From positions 1-39,777 of the forward strand of contig JACAEW010000311.1 in the NCBI GenBank assembly GCA_013388675.1: 39,777 nucleotides of DNA, read 5' to 3'. A model generated the notes under the pieces. That model did no database searches, was not told where the DNA came from, and saw only the letters and a list, made by a program, of their open reading frames with translations. This document shows, in pieces, positions 14,258 through 22,099 of this stretch. The DNA is from Syntrophaceae bacterium. GTDB lineage: Bacteria > Desulfobacterota > SM23-61. The position numbers were made by a program, and so were the translations under genes. The stretch's first letter is position 1. Each line of letters begins with the position of its first letter.

Positions 14258-15763
14258 ATGATGGATCGGGACCGTCAACCTTACGCCGTGCAGGGGGATC
14301 GACGCTGGAGAGAGGAGATTCCATTGATCGAATGGGCGCAAAGAATTCAAAAGGTCGAGCTTCGCAATAAAATCTCAAAAGCCCAGGAGGCAGCCCGATT
14401 TTTCAGGAACGGCATGGTGGTCGCAACCAGCGGCACGGCCTTATCCGGGTATCCGAGGGAAGTCTTCGGGGCGCTGCGGGAGAGGATCCAAAAGGGGGGT
14501 TCCTTAAAGATCGATCTTCTCTGCGCTGGTCCTCTGGGGCCGGAGATCGAGGATGCCCTCGTGGAAGGCGGGGGGCTTCGCCGGAGGATCGGGACCGTGG
14601 GATCGAAATTATTACGGCAGGCCATCAACCGGGGCGAAGTGGGCTTCCTGGAGGGGAAAACGGGGAAGGTGTGCCAGTATGCTCGGCGCGGATATTACGG
14701 GAAAATCGACGTGGCCGTTATTGAAGCTTCCGGAATCAATGAAAAGGGAGAAATCATCCCCGCCACCTGCGTTTACGATGCGCCGGAATGGCTGGATTTG
14801 GCGTCCTCGGTGATCATCGAGATCAACCTGCGCCGCCCCCTGGAAGTCGAGGGTTTACACGACATTTACTATCCGGAGAGGGGCCATTGCATACCCCTGA
14901 ACCACCCATTGGAAAGGATCGGCTCTCCATATATCCCGCTGGACGTGGCGAAAATTAGACACATTGTATTTTCCGAACGGGAAGATCGGAACGTTCCGGA
15001 GTCGCCCCCGGGCGAGAGGACCCTGCGAATTGCCGAGAATATCGGGAATTTCCTGAAGAAAGAGAAGTTGCAGCAGGGGGAACTTCCTCCCCTGGAAGTA
15101 GGGATCGGAGACGTTCTGAACGGTTTCCTGTCTTCCTTGACCCGGAGCGATCTCTCCTCCCTCATCTTTTACCAGGCGGTGGCCACCGATCCCATCCTGG
15201 ATTTGATCGATGCGGGAAGGGTGGAAGGCGTATCCTGCAACAGCCTGCGATTTTCCGCATCGGCCTTGAACCGTTTTTTTTCCCGCCTGGAGCACTACCG
15301 GCGCTATTTTGTATTCCGTCCCGTCACCCTGACCAACTCGGCGGAGATCCTGGGCCGATTCGGCGTCCTGGCGGTCAATTCGGGCTTGGAGGCCGATATT
15401 CAGGGCCAGATCAATTCGAGCCATTCCAAGGGGTCCCAGCTCATCGGAGGAATCGCCGGGTCCTATGATTTCGCCCGCAACAGCTCCGTCTCCATTTTTG
15501 CCCTTCCCTCGACGATTCAGCAGGGCAAGATTTCCAGGATTGTCCCCCGGGTCTCACACGTGGATCACACCGAGCACGAGGTCGATGTTCTGATCACCGA
15601 GCATGGAATTGCCGACCTGCGGGCGCTCGAACCCTACGAGCGGGCCCGGCGGATCATCGAAGAGTGCGCCGACCCAAAGTTCCGGGAGGGCCTGAAAACG
15701 TATGTGGAAAAAGCCAGGACCCGCCCGGGACGGGTCCCGATTCTGCTCGAGGATGAGTTTTAG
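14258..15763 (+). CDS. acetyl-CoA hydrolase/CoA-transferase family protein, catalytic Glu apparently replaced
   Basis: Member of the family that includes succinyl-CoA:acetate and 4-hydroxybutyrate CoA-transferases; 501 residues, about family length. Visible features include VVATSGTALSGYPREVF, DVAVIEASGINEKGEIIP, EVGIGDVLNGFLSSL (280-294), and C-terminal LITEHGIADLRALEPYERA. In active relatives the acyl-accepting glutamate lies in a Y-T/S-E-V/M segment; here the matching place reads YQAV with alanine 307 (codon 15176-15178). The ATG at 14258 is 13 or so bases from GAGGAG; a TTG at 14324 has GAGAGGAG ideally placed and would remove 22 poorly conserved-looking residues. It follows the MBL-fold gene by 28 bases. 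Catalysis is doubtful; the family is clear. Confidence 0.85.
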   Translation: MMDRDRQPYAVQGDRRWREEIPLIEWAQRIQKVELRNKISKAQEAARFFRNGMVVATSGTALSGYPREVFGALRERIQKGGSLKIDLLCAGPLGPEIEDALVEGGGLRRRIGTVGSKLLRQAINRGEVGFLEGKTGKVCQYARRGYYGKIDVAVIEASGINEKGEIIPATCVYDAPEWLDLASSVIIEINLRRPLEVEGLHDIYYPERGHCIPLNHPLERIGSPYIPLDVAKIRHIVFSEREDRNVPESPPGERTLRIAENIGNFLKKEKLQQGELPPLEVGIGDVLNGFLSSLTRSDLSSLIFYQAVATDPILDLIDAGRVEGVSCNSLRFSASALNRFFSRLEHYRRYFVFRPVTLTNSAEILGRFGVLAVNSGLEADIQGQINSSHSKGSQLIGGIAGSYDFARNSSVSIFALPSTIQQGKISRIVPRVSHVDHTEHEVDVLITEHGIADLRALEPYERARRIIEECADPKFREGLKTYVEKARTRPGRVPILLEDEF

Positions 15764-15791
15764 CCAAGGAGAGTCGTCCCTTTTTTCGGTC

Positions 15792-15819
15792 TTTACTTTA
15801 TGCCCGTGTGGGGTAAGAT
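15792..15819 (+). promoter_or_regulatory. possible promoter for the kor operon
   Basis: TTTACT (15792-15797), 16-base spacer, TAAGAT (15814-15819). Match is moderate and the implied leader is about 190 bases, so this is tentative. The 248-base gap otherwise shows no gene. Confidence 0.3.
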
Positions 15820-16011
15820 GAAAAAAGATCATAGAATAGATATCAGCCAGAGCTCGGACGGTCAGAGATCGACTTCCAGCCCCGCGAAGCCCCCTTCCCC
15901 TTTTTTGATCCCCTGGAGCAATGGTTGGAATTCGACTCCCCATTCGGGCTACGGAAAGACTTTGATTTGGGGGATGATGGAATAGGGAGGCTTTAGTCCG
16001 GGCGAAAGAAA

Positions 16012-17175
16012 ATGAACGAAAAAGGAAGAAAAGAATCCATGGAAAAAGGCCGTATCAAGGTCATGCAAGGAAACGAGGCCTGCGTGGAGGCGGCCCTCCT
16101 GGCGGGCTGCCGGTTTTTTGCCGGCTATCCCATTACCCCGGCTAGCGAAATCCTGGAAGGGATGGCCCGGAGGCTGCCGCTGGTGGACGGGTTTTGCCTG
16201 CAGGCGGAGGATGAAATCGCGGCCATCGTGGCCGTGGTGGGGGCCTCCTGGGGCGGGGCCAAGGCCATGACCGCCACCAGCGGACCCGGCTTCTGTCTTA
16301 TGCAGGAAGGGATCGGCCTGGCCGCCAGCGTGGAATCCCCCTGCGTTATCGTAAACGTTCAGCGGGGAGGGCCCGCCTCGGGCCAGTCCACCTCGACGGC
16401 CCAGGGGGACCTCTACCAGGCGCGTTACGGCTCCAACGGGGACTATTCGCTCATCACCCTTTGTCCCTCCACGTCCCAGGAAATGTTCGACCACACGATC
16501 CGGGCTTTCAACCTGGCCGAACGTTTCCGCATTCCGGTGATTATTCTGTCGGATGAGGTCGTGGCCCACATCCGGGAAAAAGTAGCCATCCCGGACCCCG
16601 GCCAGTTGGAGTTCGTGGAGCGGAAGAAACCCTCGGTTTCCCCTGAGAATTTCGTTCCCTTCGAGGCGGGGGAGGATGACGTGCCGCCCATGCCGGCCTT
16701 CAACACCGGGTATAAGATCCCCGTGATTTCCCAGGCCAAGAGCCTGTCCGGCAACCGGGGAAATGCCAAGGAAGCAGAAGCGTTCATCAAGCGCATCAAC
16801 CGCAAAGTGGAGGCCCACATCTCCGAATTCGCCGATATCCGTACCTACGGCGACGAGAAGGCGGAGACGGCCTTCGTCTCCTTCGGGTCCGTGAGCCGGG
16901 CGGCGCGGAGCGCCGTGGATATGGCCCGGGAAAAGGGGCTGCCCCTGCGATCCGTGGAAATAAAGACCATCTGGCCTTTCCCCGACGATCTTCTGCGGAG
17001 AAAATTAGAGGGGGCCAGGCGCATCGTCGTGGCGGAGATGAACTTGGGAATGTTGCGCAACGAGGTGCAAAGGGTGATCTGCGCCCCGGGGATCAAGATC
17101 GAACTGTTCTCGAAGATCGGGGGCCTCTACCCGCTGCCGCAGGAGTTTCTGCGTTTTCTGGAGGAAAAGCCATGA
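16012..17175 (+). CDS. korA: 2-oxoacid:ferredoxin oxidoreductase, alpha subunit
   Basis: Large subunit of a four-subunit enzyme that converts a 2-oxoacid (2-oxoglutarate or a branched-chain oxoacid) and CoA to acyl-CoA, CO2 and reduced ferredoxin. The 387 residues contain GNEACVEAALLAGCRFFAGYPITPASEI (about 19-46), the GYPITP signature, EDEIAAIVAVVGASWGGAKAMTATSGPGF (the TSGPG segment) and ESPCVIVNVQRGGPASGQ, followed by domain II with VSFGSVSRAARSAVD. ATGs at 16012 and 16039 are both possible; neither has a strong ribosome-binding site. It heads the kor operon, and its TGA overlaps the korB ATG. The substrate cannot be read from the sequence, so VorB is an alternative name. Confidence 0.9.
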   Translation: MNEKGRKESMEKGRIKVMQGNEACVEAALLAGCRFFAGYPITPASEILEGMARRLPLVDGFCLQAEDEIAAIVAVVGASWGGAKAMTATSGPGFCLMQEGIGLAASVESPCVIVNVQRGGPASGQSTSTAQGDLYQARYGSNGDYSLITLCPSTSQEMFDHTIRAFNLAERFRIPVIILSDEVVAHIREKVAIPDPGQLEFVERKKPSVSPENFVPFEAGEDDVPPMPAFNTGYKIPVISQAKSLSGNRGNAKEAEAFIKRINRKVEAHISEFADIRTYGDEKAETAFVSFGSVSRAARSAVDMAREKGLPLRSVEIKTIWPFPDDLLRRKLEGARRIVVAEMNLGMLRNEVQRVICAPGIKIELFSKIGGLYPLPQEFLRFLEEKP

Positions 17176-18008
17176 ACCCGCTGGGGGAAAAATACCTGAG
17201 GAAAAATTTTCTTCCCTTTATCTTCTGTCCCGGCTGCGGGGACGGCATGATCGTCCAGGCCTTTCTGGAGGCGGTGGATGAGCTGGGGATCATCGATGAC
17301 CTGGCTCTGGCCGCGGGAATCGGCTGCAGCGCCTGGATTCCGGTTTATATGCATGCCGACGTCCTCAAGGTCCTCCACGGTCGGGCCATCCCCGCGGCCA
17401 TCGGGCTGAAGGCCACCCGGCCGTCGCGCAAGGTGGTGGTCTTCACGGGAGACGGGGACGGCCTGGCCATCGGGGGCCTCCATTTGCTCCACGCCGCCCG
17501 CCGGAACATCGGAATGGGCGTGGTGGTAGTCAACAATCAAATCTACGCCATGACCGGCGGGCAGGTTGCCCCCAGCACCCAAGTGGGAGCGAAAACCCAG
17601 ACCACGCCCTACGGCAACCTGGAGAAGCCGCTGGACGGCTGCAAGATCGCCGTTGCCGCCGGGGCGACCTTCGTCAGCCGCGGTTCCACGGCCTATCCCC
17701 AGGCGCTTAGCCGCACCTTCAAGAAGATGTTGGCTCACCAGGGCTTCTCCTTCGTGGAAGTCCTCTCTCAGTGCCCTGTGCAGACCGGAAGGTACATCCA
17801 CGGGTCCGGCGCACCCCAATTCAACCTGCAGTGGTTGAAAGACAACTGCGTGCCGGTTGACGATCCGGCCAAATGGGGCGAGGTCGAAGCCCAGGGGAAG
17901 ATCCCCCTGGGGGACGTGCTGCAGGTTCAGAAGCCGGAGTTCATGGAGGAGGTTCAGAGGATGAACCAGAAGGTGAAAGAAGCGCAAGGCAAAGGAGGGG
18001 ACCGTTGA
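17172..18008 (+). CDS. korB: 2-oxoacid:ferredoxin oxidoreductase, beta (TPP-binding) subunit
   Basis: TPP-binding catalytic subunit, 278 residues. Seen: FCPGCGDGMIVQAF at 18-31, AAGIGCSAWIPVYMHAD with the conserved cysteine, the TPP/Mg segment VVFTGDGDGLAIGGLHLLHAARRNI (near 91-115) with VVVNNQIYAMTGGQVAPST, and VEVLSQCPVQTGR. The ATG sits in ATGA overlapping the korA stop, and its own TGA overlaps the TTG of the ferredoxin gene, so translation of all four subunits is probably coupled. The extended C-terminal charged helix (FMEEVQRMNQKVKEAQGK) is usual for this group. Confidence 0.92.
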   Translation: MNPLGEKYLRKNFLPFIFCPGCGDGMIVQAFLEAVDELGIIDDLALAAGIGCSAWIPVYMHADVLKVLHGRAIPAAIGLKATRPSRKVVVFTGDGDGLAIGGLHLLHAARRNIGMGVVVVNNQIYAMTGGQVAPSTQVGAKTQTTPYGNLEKPLDGCKIAVAAGATFVSRGSTAYPQALSRTFKKMLAHQGFSFVEVLSQCPVQTGRYIHGSGAPQFNLQWLKDNCVPVDDPAKWGEVEAQGKIPLGDVLQVQKPEFMEEVQRMNQKVKEAQGKGGDR

Positions 18009-18244
18009 AGGGGGCCGAACGAATCGAGATCGACCGCCGCTACTGCAAGGGTTGTATGCTCTGCCAGTACGTATGCAAATTTGATGTTTTCGAGCCGGGA
18101 CAGGAACGGAGCGCACTCGACTACCTCATGCCCCGGCCGGCCAGGCTGGAGAACTGCCGGGTCTGCGGCCTCTGTGAACTCCATTGCCCGGACCTCGCCC
18201 TGACCGTGGTGGCCCGGAAGAAAGGGAAGGGAAAGGAGTCATGA
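18005..18244 (+). CDS. korD: 2-oxoacid:ferredoxin oxidoreductase, delta (2x[4Fe-4S] ferredoxin) subunit
   Basis: A 79-residue bacterial-type ferredoxin subunit. Cluster motifs: CKGCMLCQYVC near 15-25, and CRVCGLCELHCPD near 51-63. The region between them is longer than in a free ferredoxin, as expected for delta subunits. The start is a TTG at 18005 (TTGA, overlapping the korB stop) with AAAGGAGGGG four bases upstream; no ATG is suitably placed before the first cluster. It passes electrons from the TPP site towards soluble ferredoxin. It ends in an ATGA overlap with korC. Confidence 0.88.
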   Translation: MKGAERIEIDRRYCKGCMLCQYVCKFDVFEPGQERSALDYLMPRPARLENCRVCGLCELHCPDLALTVVARKKGKGKES

Positions 18245-18789
18245 GGAGGGAGATCGTCTTTGCGGGTTTCGGGGGGCAGGGAATTATCCTCATGGGTGTG
18301 ATCCTGGCCCAGATGATGGAAGGATTTCCCGATCTGCAGGTGACCCAGGCCCAATCCTACGGGCCGGTTTCCCGCGGGGGTGCGTGCCGCACGGATGTGG
18401 TCATCTCCGACCGGGAAATCCATTTTCCCAAGAGCGCCCGGCCGGACTTGATGGTTTTCATGTCCGAAGAATCGGTCAAGCGTTACCTTCCGGAAGGGGA
18501 CCCGGAAAGGACCCTGGTGATCTATGACCGCACTCTGATCCGGTCCATCCCCGCCCCCTACCGTAGAACCTTTCCGGTGCCGGCGACCCGGTTTGCCGAG
18601 GAGGAGTTGAAGAACCGGATTGTGGCCAACATGTTCATGCTGGGAGCGGCCATCGAGAAGGTCCTGCCCGGAAGCTTTTCCGCCCTGCAGCAGGTGGTCC
18701 GGAAGAGTGTTCCGCCCAAGAGCCTGGACCTCAATATGAGAGCTCTGGAGGCGGGGTACGAATTCGCTCGGGTGCACGGGGGTGCTTAG
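18241..18789 (+). CDS. korC: 2-oxoacid:ferredoxin oxidoreductase, gamma subunit
   Basis: A 182-residue gamma subunit. Its N-terminus reads REIVFAGFGGQGIILMGVILAQMM, the glycine-rich GGQG segment, and QSYGPVSRGGACRTDVVIS carries the conserved SYGP-RGG motif. ANMFMLGAAIEKV corresponds to the late helix also seen in IorB. The ATG at 18241 overlaps the stop of korD (ATGA). It is the last gene of the operon; 276 bases of gene-free sequence follow. CoA binding and subunit contacts are inferred from the family. Confidence 0.92.
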   Translation: MRREIVFAGFGGQGIILMGVILAQMMEGFPDLQVTQAQSYGPVSRGGACRTDVVISDREIHFPKSARPDLMVFMSEESVKRYLPEGDPERTLVIYDRTLIRSIPAPYRRTFPVPATRFAEEELKNRIVANMFMLGAAIEKVLPGSFSALQQVVRKSVPPKSLDLNMRALEAGYEFARVHGGA

Positions 18790-18863
18790 GCCTTTCATCG
18801 GCTGCGGCATGGCAGCGTTTTGAAGATTCCCAGCCCGGCACCACTGGAATCATAAAAGGCTAT

Positions 18864-18892
18864 TGTAGGGGCGGCCCCTTGTGGCCGCCTGC
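18864..18892 (+). repeat. REP-like palindrome (GTAGGGGC family)
   Basis: GGCGGCC (18870-18876) and GGCCGCC (18883-18889) form a perfect 7-base stem with a 6-base loop behind the lead TGTAGGGGC. It lies 75 bases after korC. Confidence 0.7.
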
Positions 18893-18999
18893 AGGAGGGA
18901 TAACCACAGGGAGTAGCCCCTGCGAGGTGCTGTCGTCGGCCTTTTCCCCCGAGAGTCCCGATTGACCTTTGGCGGGCTTGACCCCGGGGAGTGGAAATG

Positions 19000-19039
19000 A
19001 ATCGCCCCCCTTCCTTAGGAAAAGGAACCAGGGGCGATT
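19000..19039. terminator. long hairpin between convergent korC and MmgE/PrpD genes
   Basis: AATCGCCCC (19000-19008) and GGGGCGATT (19031-19039) are perfect complements, and inside them TTCCTT and AAGGAA can extend the stem. It begins 30 bases past the stop of the minus-strand MmgE/PrpD gene and could stop or protect transcripts from either side. No T-tract is present, so Rho-independent termination is not assured. Confidence 0.4.
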
Positions 19040-19068
19040 GAACCGCGGATGAAATGGGAGGGGCAAGT

Positions 19069-20430
19069 CTACTTCGCCGCGAGTAAGCTGTTCAGCTTGG
19101 ACATATCCTTGACTTTCTCCAAGCGGTCGATATCCTCCAAAATTCTTTCCACCCGATCCTTCTTGAAGACCGTTCCAGCCAACATGCGAAACTTGTCGAA
19201 AATATCGCTGCTCGACCCGGGATTCTCCGGCTCTCCCTTGGCGTCGAGAATGTCCGAAGTCAGCTTTCTCCCGTCTTTGAGGAAAATCTCCGCCCGGGCG
19301 GCGCGGTGGTGGGGGATGAGTTTATCCATTTCCGGGTCGGGGTAAACGTCAATCTTTTGCATCAAATCGAGGACAGCCCGATCGCTCATGACCTTGGGCT
19401 TGAATTCCCCCATTCCGACCCTTCCGTAGAGGATGGCCACTGCCGCAGCGTAAGCCATGCTCATCTTTCCGGAGATGGGGGTGGAAACGTCCTTCCCGTC
19501 GATCAGCTTGGCCGCGAGGGTGTAGGTGTAAATGTTCACTTTTTCGATGTCCTCGGGCCGGAGCTCCGTTTTTTTGCGAAGGTCCAGGATGGCATCGACG
19601 GGAGCGTGGCTGTGCCGGCAGGAGGCGTGGTATTTGACGTAGGTATTCATGATTTCATATTTCTCTCCGAGCCCCTCGACCACCCGGTCGGGGTTGGAAG
19701 CATCGGCAAAGGCCTTGTAGAAACCTCTCTTGTCCTCCAGGATATAAGCCGGGCCGGTGAATCCCTCTTTGGCCAGGTAGGCGGCAAGGATTCCATTCAT
19801 GGCGGCTTTTCCGGCGTGGAGGGTCTTGGTCATCGTTCCGTCGGCCATGAAGGCGAACAGGCCCGCCGACTGCGACCCGCCGATTCCCAACGCAGAAACC
19901 ATCTTGGGCGGGTTCAGATTCAACAGACGGCCGGCCGCGGCGGCGGCGGCAAAATTCCCGACGGTCCCCGTGGTATGGAAGCCGCGGTTGAAATGGGAGG
20001 GATTCCCTCCGGCGCCCACCCGGCCAAAGACCTCATACCCGGCGACGATGGCGGGAATCACCTCTTTCCCCCCCTTTTTTTCCTTTTCCGCCAATGCCAA
20101 GACGGCCGGAATGGTGGGCACCCCGGGGTGTCCCAAGGCGTAGCGGTTTCCGTCGTCGAGTTCCAATGCGTGGGCCATGATGCCGTTGGCCAAGGCTGCT
20201 TCCAGCACTCCGATTTTTCCCTTTCCGGTGATCAGCGTAGCTTCCTTTTTCTGGCTGAGTTTCTCCGCGACTCTTTTGGCCAAAACGGCGTCTTGGGTCT
20301 TCGAACCGGCCAGCGCCGCCCCCAGGGTATCCATCAGGCAGTGCTTGGCCTTTTGAATGACCTCAGGGGGTAAAGATGAGTACTTTAAGCCGGTGATGAA
20401 GGCGGCTAACTTTCCCGTGAGACTGTCCAT
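19069..20430 (-). CDS. MmgE/PrpD family protein (2-methylcitrate dehydratase-like)
   Basis: A 453-residue protein, typical family length. Visible blocks: MDSLTGKLAAFITGLKYSSLPPEVIQKAKHCLMDTLGAALAG at the N-terminus, LANGIMAHALELDDGNRYALGHPGVPTIPAVLALAE (LELDD and the HPG segment), NRGFHTTGTVGNFAAAAAA, KTLHAGKAAMNGILAA, YHASCRHSHAPVDAI, and a C-terminal HRAARAEIFLKDGRK. It belongs to the PrpD/cis-aconitate decarboxylase/iminodisuccinate epimerase superfamily, so dehydratase activity is only one option. No prpB, prpC or acnB is adjacent, making a methylcitrate-cycle role unsupported here. AAGGAGGG lies about 11 bases before the ATG. It is convergent with korC. Confidence 0.85.
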   Translation of the reverse strand: MDSLTGKLAAFITGLKYSSLPPEVIQKAKHCLMDTLGAALAGSKTQDAVLAKRVAEKLSQKKEATLITGKGKIGVLEAALANGIMAHALELDDGNRYALGHPGVPTIPAVLALAEKEKKGGKEVIPAIVAGYEVFGRVGAGGNPSHFNRGFHTTGTVGNFAAAAAAGRLLNLNPPKMVSALGIGGSQSAGLFAFMADGTMTKTLHAGKAAMNGILAAYLAKEGFTGPAYILEDKRGFYKAFADASNPDRVVEGLGEKYEIMNTYVKYHASCRHSHAPVDAILDLRKKTELRPEDIEKVNIYTYTLAAKLIDGKDVSTPISGKMSMAYAAAVAILYGRVGMGEFKPKVMSDRAVLDLMQKIDVYPDPEMDKLIPHHRAARAEIFLKDGRKLTSDILDAKGEPENPGSSSDIFDKFRMLAGTVFKKDRVERILEDIDRLEKVKDMSKLNSLLAAK

Positions 20431-20490
20431 TTCGTTTCGGCCCTCCTTGGCCCCTTTCGAGTTGAGTTGATCTCAATAGGGTATCAAATT

Positions 20491-20526
20491 GTAGGGGCAG
20501 TCACGCCATGGCGTGATGATTGCCCC
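20491..20526 (+). repeat. REP-like palindrome (GTAGGGGC family) with a 16-base perfect core
   Basis: After GTAGGGGCAG comes a perfect palindrome (20501-20516, TCACGCCATGGCGTGA). The outer GGGGCA (20494-20499) pairs with TGCCCC (20521-20526). A second hairpin (CCCGCC, AAA, GGCGGG) follows at about 20543-20557. Confidence 0.7.
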
Positions 20527-20756
20527 TCTTGCGGGCGGCCATCCCGCCAAAGGCGGGACCCCTGCAACATCCGATATGGTTCCGGCTTTGCCGGATTAGG
20601 AGTCAGGAATAAAAAACCTGTCCAGAATGGACCTGTTAGTTTGAAACCGATGAGCCCGGATTCGAACCCGATTCATTTCCTCCTGATTAAAGCACCGTTG
20701 CCGGTCTATGTCAATCCGCGGCGACGGGGCAGAAGGCATAGAAAACACCAAAATTC

Positions 20757-20785
20757 TTGACAAAGGTGCGGGGGTTGGGTAGTTT
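20757..20785 (+). promoter_or_regulatory. sigma-70-type promoter of the aminotransferase-hom operon
   Basis: A perfect TTGACA (20757-20762), 17-base spacer, then TAGTTT (20780-20785). Transcription would start near 20792, leaving a leader of about 120 bases that includes the hairpin and T-tract at 20812-20837. Confidence 0.5.
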
Positions 20786-20811
20786 TGAAATAGAACGGAA
20801 TGAGCCTCCGG

Positions 20812-20837
20812 ACCTCGATTCGAGGTTTTTATTTTTT
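20812..20837 (+). terminator. intrinsic-terminator-like hairpin in the operon leader
   Basis: ACCTCG (20812-20817) and CGAGGT (20821-20826) form a 6-base stem with loop ATT, directly followed by TTTTATTTTTT. It lies between the predicted transcription start and the aminotransferase gene, the position of an attenuator. The stem is short. Confidence 0.45.
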
Positions 20838-20911
20838 AGGGCAAATCTTGGGGGCTTTTCCAAAGTCCTTAAGTTCTTCATCTTTGTTGCTTCCCCCCGG
20901 GGTGTTTTGCC

Positions 20912-22078
20912 ATGGAAGAATTTCATCGGATCCGAAGGTTGCCGCCCTATGTTTTTTCCATCGTCGATGACCTCAAGATGAAGGCCCGGCGAAGGGGGGA
21001 CGACATCATCGACCTGGGGATGGGGAACCCCGACCTTCCCACTCCTCCCCATATCGTGGAAAAGCTCATCGAAACAATCAAGAATCCCCGGACCCATCGC
21101 TATTCCGCCTCCCGGGGAATTCCCAAACTGAGGGCCGCGATTGCCGGCTGGTACTCCCGAAATTACGGCGTGGAAATCGATCCGGATTCCGAGGCGGTCG
21201 TAACCATCGGGGCCAAGGAGGGAATTTCTCATTTGATGTTGGCCACCCTGGGGACGGGGGAGGTGGTTTTCGTGCCGACCCCATCCTATCCCATTCATAC
21301 CTACTCAGTGGTCATCGCCGGCGGGGATTTGCGCACCATTCCCCTGGTCAAAGGGCGTGATTTCTTCGAGGACCTGCAGGCTGCAACCCGGCAAATCTGG
21401 CCCCAGCCCAAAATGATGGTGATCTCCTTTCCCCACAACCCCACAACCCAGGTGGTGGAACTTCCCTACTTTGAAAAGATCGTGGCCTTTGCCAAGGCGC
21501 ACAACATGATGGTGGTCCACGACCTGGCCTATGCCGATTTGGTCTTCGATGGGTATAAAGCCCCCAGCTTCCTTCAGGTCCCCGGAGCCAAGGACGTGGG
21601 GGTGGAGTTCTTTACCCTATCGAAGAGTTACAGCATGCCCGGGTGGCGGGTCGGTTTTTGCGTGGGGAACCGCAGAATGATCCATGCCCTGACCCGGATC
21701 AAGAGCTACCTGGACTACGGTATTTTCACTCCCATTCAAGTGGCCGGGATCATCGCCCTGAATGAGGATCAGAGCTGCGTGGAAGAGGTCCGGAGAATCT
21801 ATCAGGAGCGACGGGACGCCCTCGTGGACGGTTTGAGGCGCATCGGCTGGAAGATCGAAAAACCCAAGGGGACCATGTTCGTATGGGCGGAAATCCCGGA
21901 GAAATTCAAGGAAATGGGCTCGCTGGAATTCGCCAAGTTGGTTCTCCAAGTTGGAAAGGTTGCTGTCTCCCCGGGAATCGGCTTTGGGGATACGGGAGAC
22001 ACGCACGTGCGGTTCGCCCTGGTGGAAAACACCCACCGCATCAAGCAGGCGGTGAAAGGGATTAAAAAACTATTTTAG
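20912..22078 (+). CDS. PLP-dependent class I/II aminotransferase (AlaA/aspartate aminotransferase-like)
   Basis: A 388-residue fold-type I aminotransferase. Seen: [19 protein letters not shown] (about 34-52), [42 protein letters not shown] (172-182, PHNPT), [14 protein letters not shown] (the PLP-ring aspartate), the Schiff-base lysine K238 in [15 protein letters not shown], and R246. The C-terminus carries the substrate arginine in [10 protein letters not shown]. The [11 protein letters not shown] and PHNPT forms are typical of the AlaA/aspartate group found next to hom in related anaerobes. Lying 21 bases before homoserine dehydrogenase, it probably supplies aspartate or alanine. LL-diaminopimelate aminotransferase activity is an alternative. 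Confidence 0.88.
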   Translation: MEEFHRIRRLPPYVFSIVDDLKMKARRRGDDIIDLGMGNPDLPTPPHIVEKLIETIKNPRTHRYSASRGIPKLRAAIAGWYSRNYGVEIDPDSEAVVTIGAKEGISHLMLATLGTGEVVFVPTPSYPIHTYSVVIAGGDLRTIPLVKGRDFFEDLQAATRQIWPQPKMMVISFPHNPTTQVVELPYFEKIVAFAKAHNMMVVHDLAYADLVFDGYKAPSFLQVPGAKDVGVEFFTLSKSYSMPGWRVGFCVGNRRMIHALTRIKSYLDYGIFTPIQVAGIIALNEDQSCVEEVRRIYQERRDALVDGLRRIGWKIEKPKGTMFVWAEIPEKFKEMGSLEFAKLVLQVGKVAVSPGIGFGDTGDTHVRFALVENTHRIKQAVKGIKKLF

Positions 22079-22099
22079 CCCCCCAGGATGGAGGGGAAA

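Larger units (their letters stand above)
20431..20911. other. divergent intergenic region of 481 bp between MmgE/PrpD and aminotransferase
   Basis: No gene is seen. It holds a REP-like palindrome (20491-20526) with a trailing CCCGCC/GGCGGG hairpin, a TCCGGC/GCCGGA hairpin (20581-20595), an imperfect 27-base palindrome (20650-20676), a promoter (20757-20785) and a hairpin followed by a T-tract (20812-20837). Confidence 0.65.

Noticed and set aside
15800..15985. 61-residue open frame between the CoA-transferase-like gene and korA
   Set aside because: No convincing ribosome-binding site and low-complexity Ser/Pro content; it overlaps the possible kor promoter region.
19069..20430. methylcitrate cycle assignment (prpD) for the MmgE/PrpD gene
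   Set aside because: No prpB, prpC or aconitase gene is adjacent and the superfamily has several unrelated activities.
20650..20676. tRNA T-arm-like sequence on the minus strand (GGGTTCGAATCC)
   Set aside because: The T-stem has a mismatch, and no acceptor, D or anticodon stem can be formed in the flanking 75 bases. It is better described as an imperfect palindrome.
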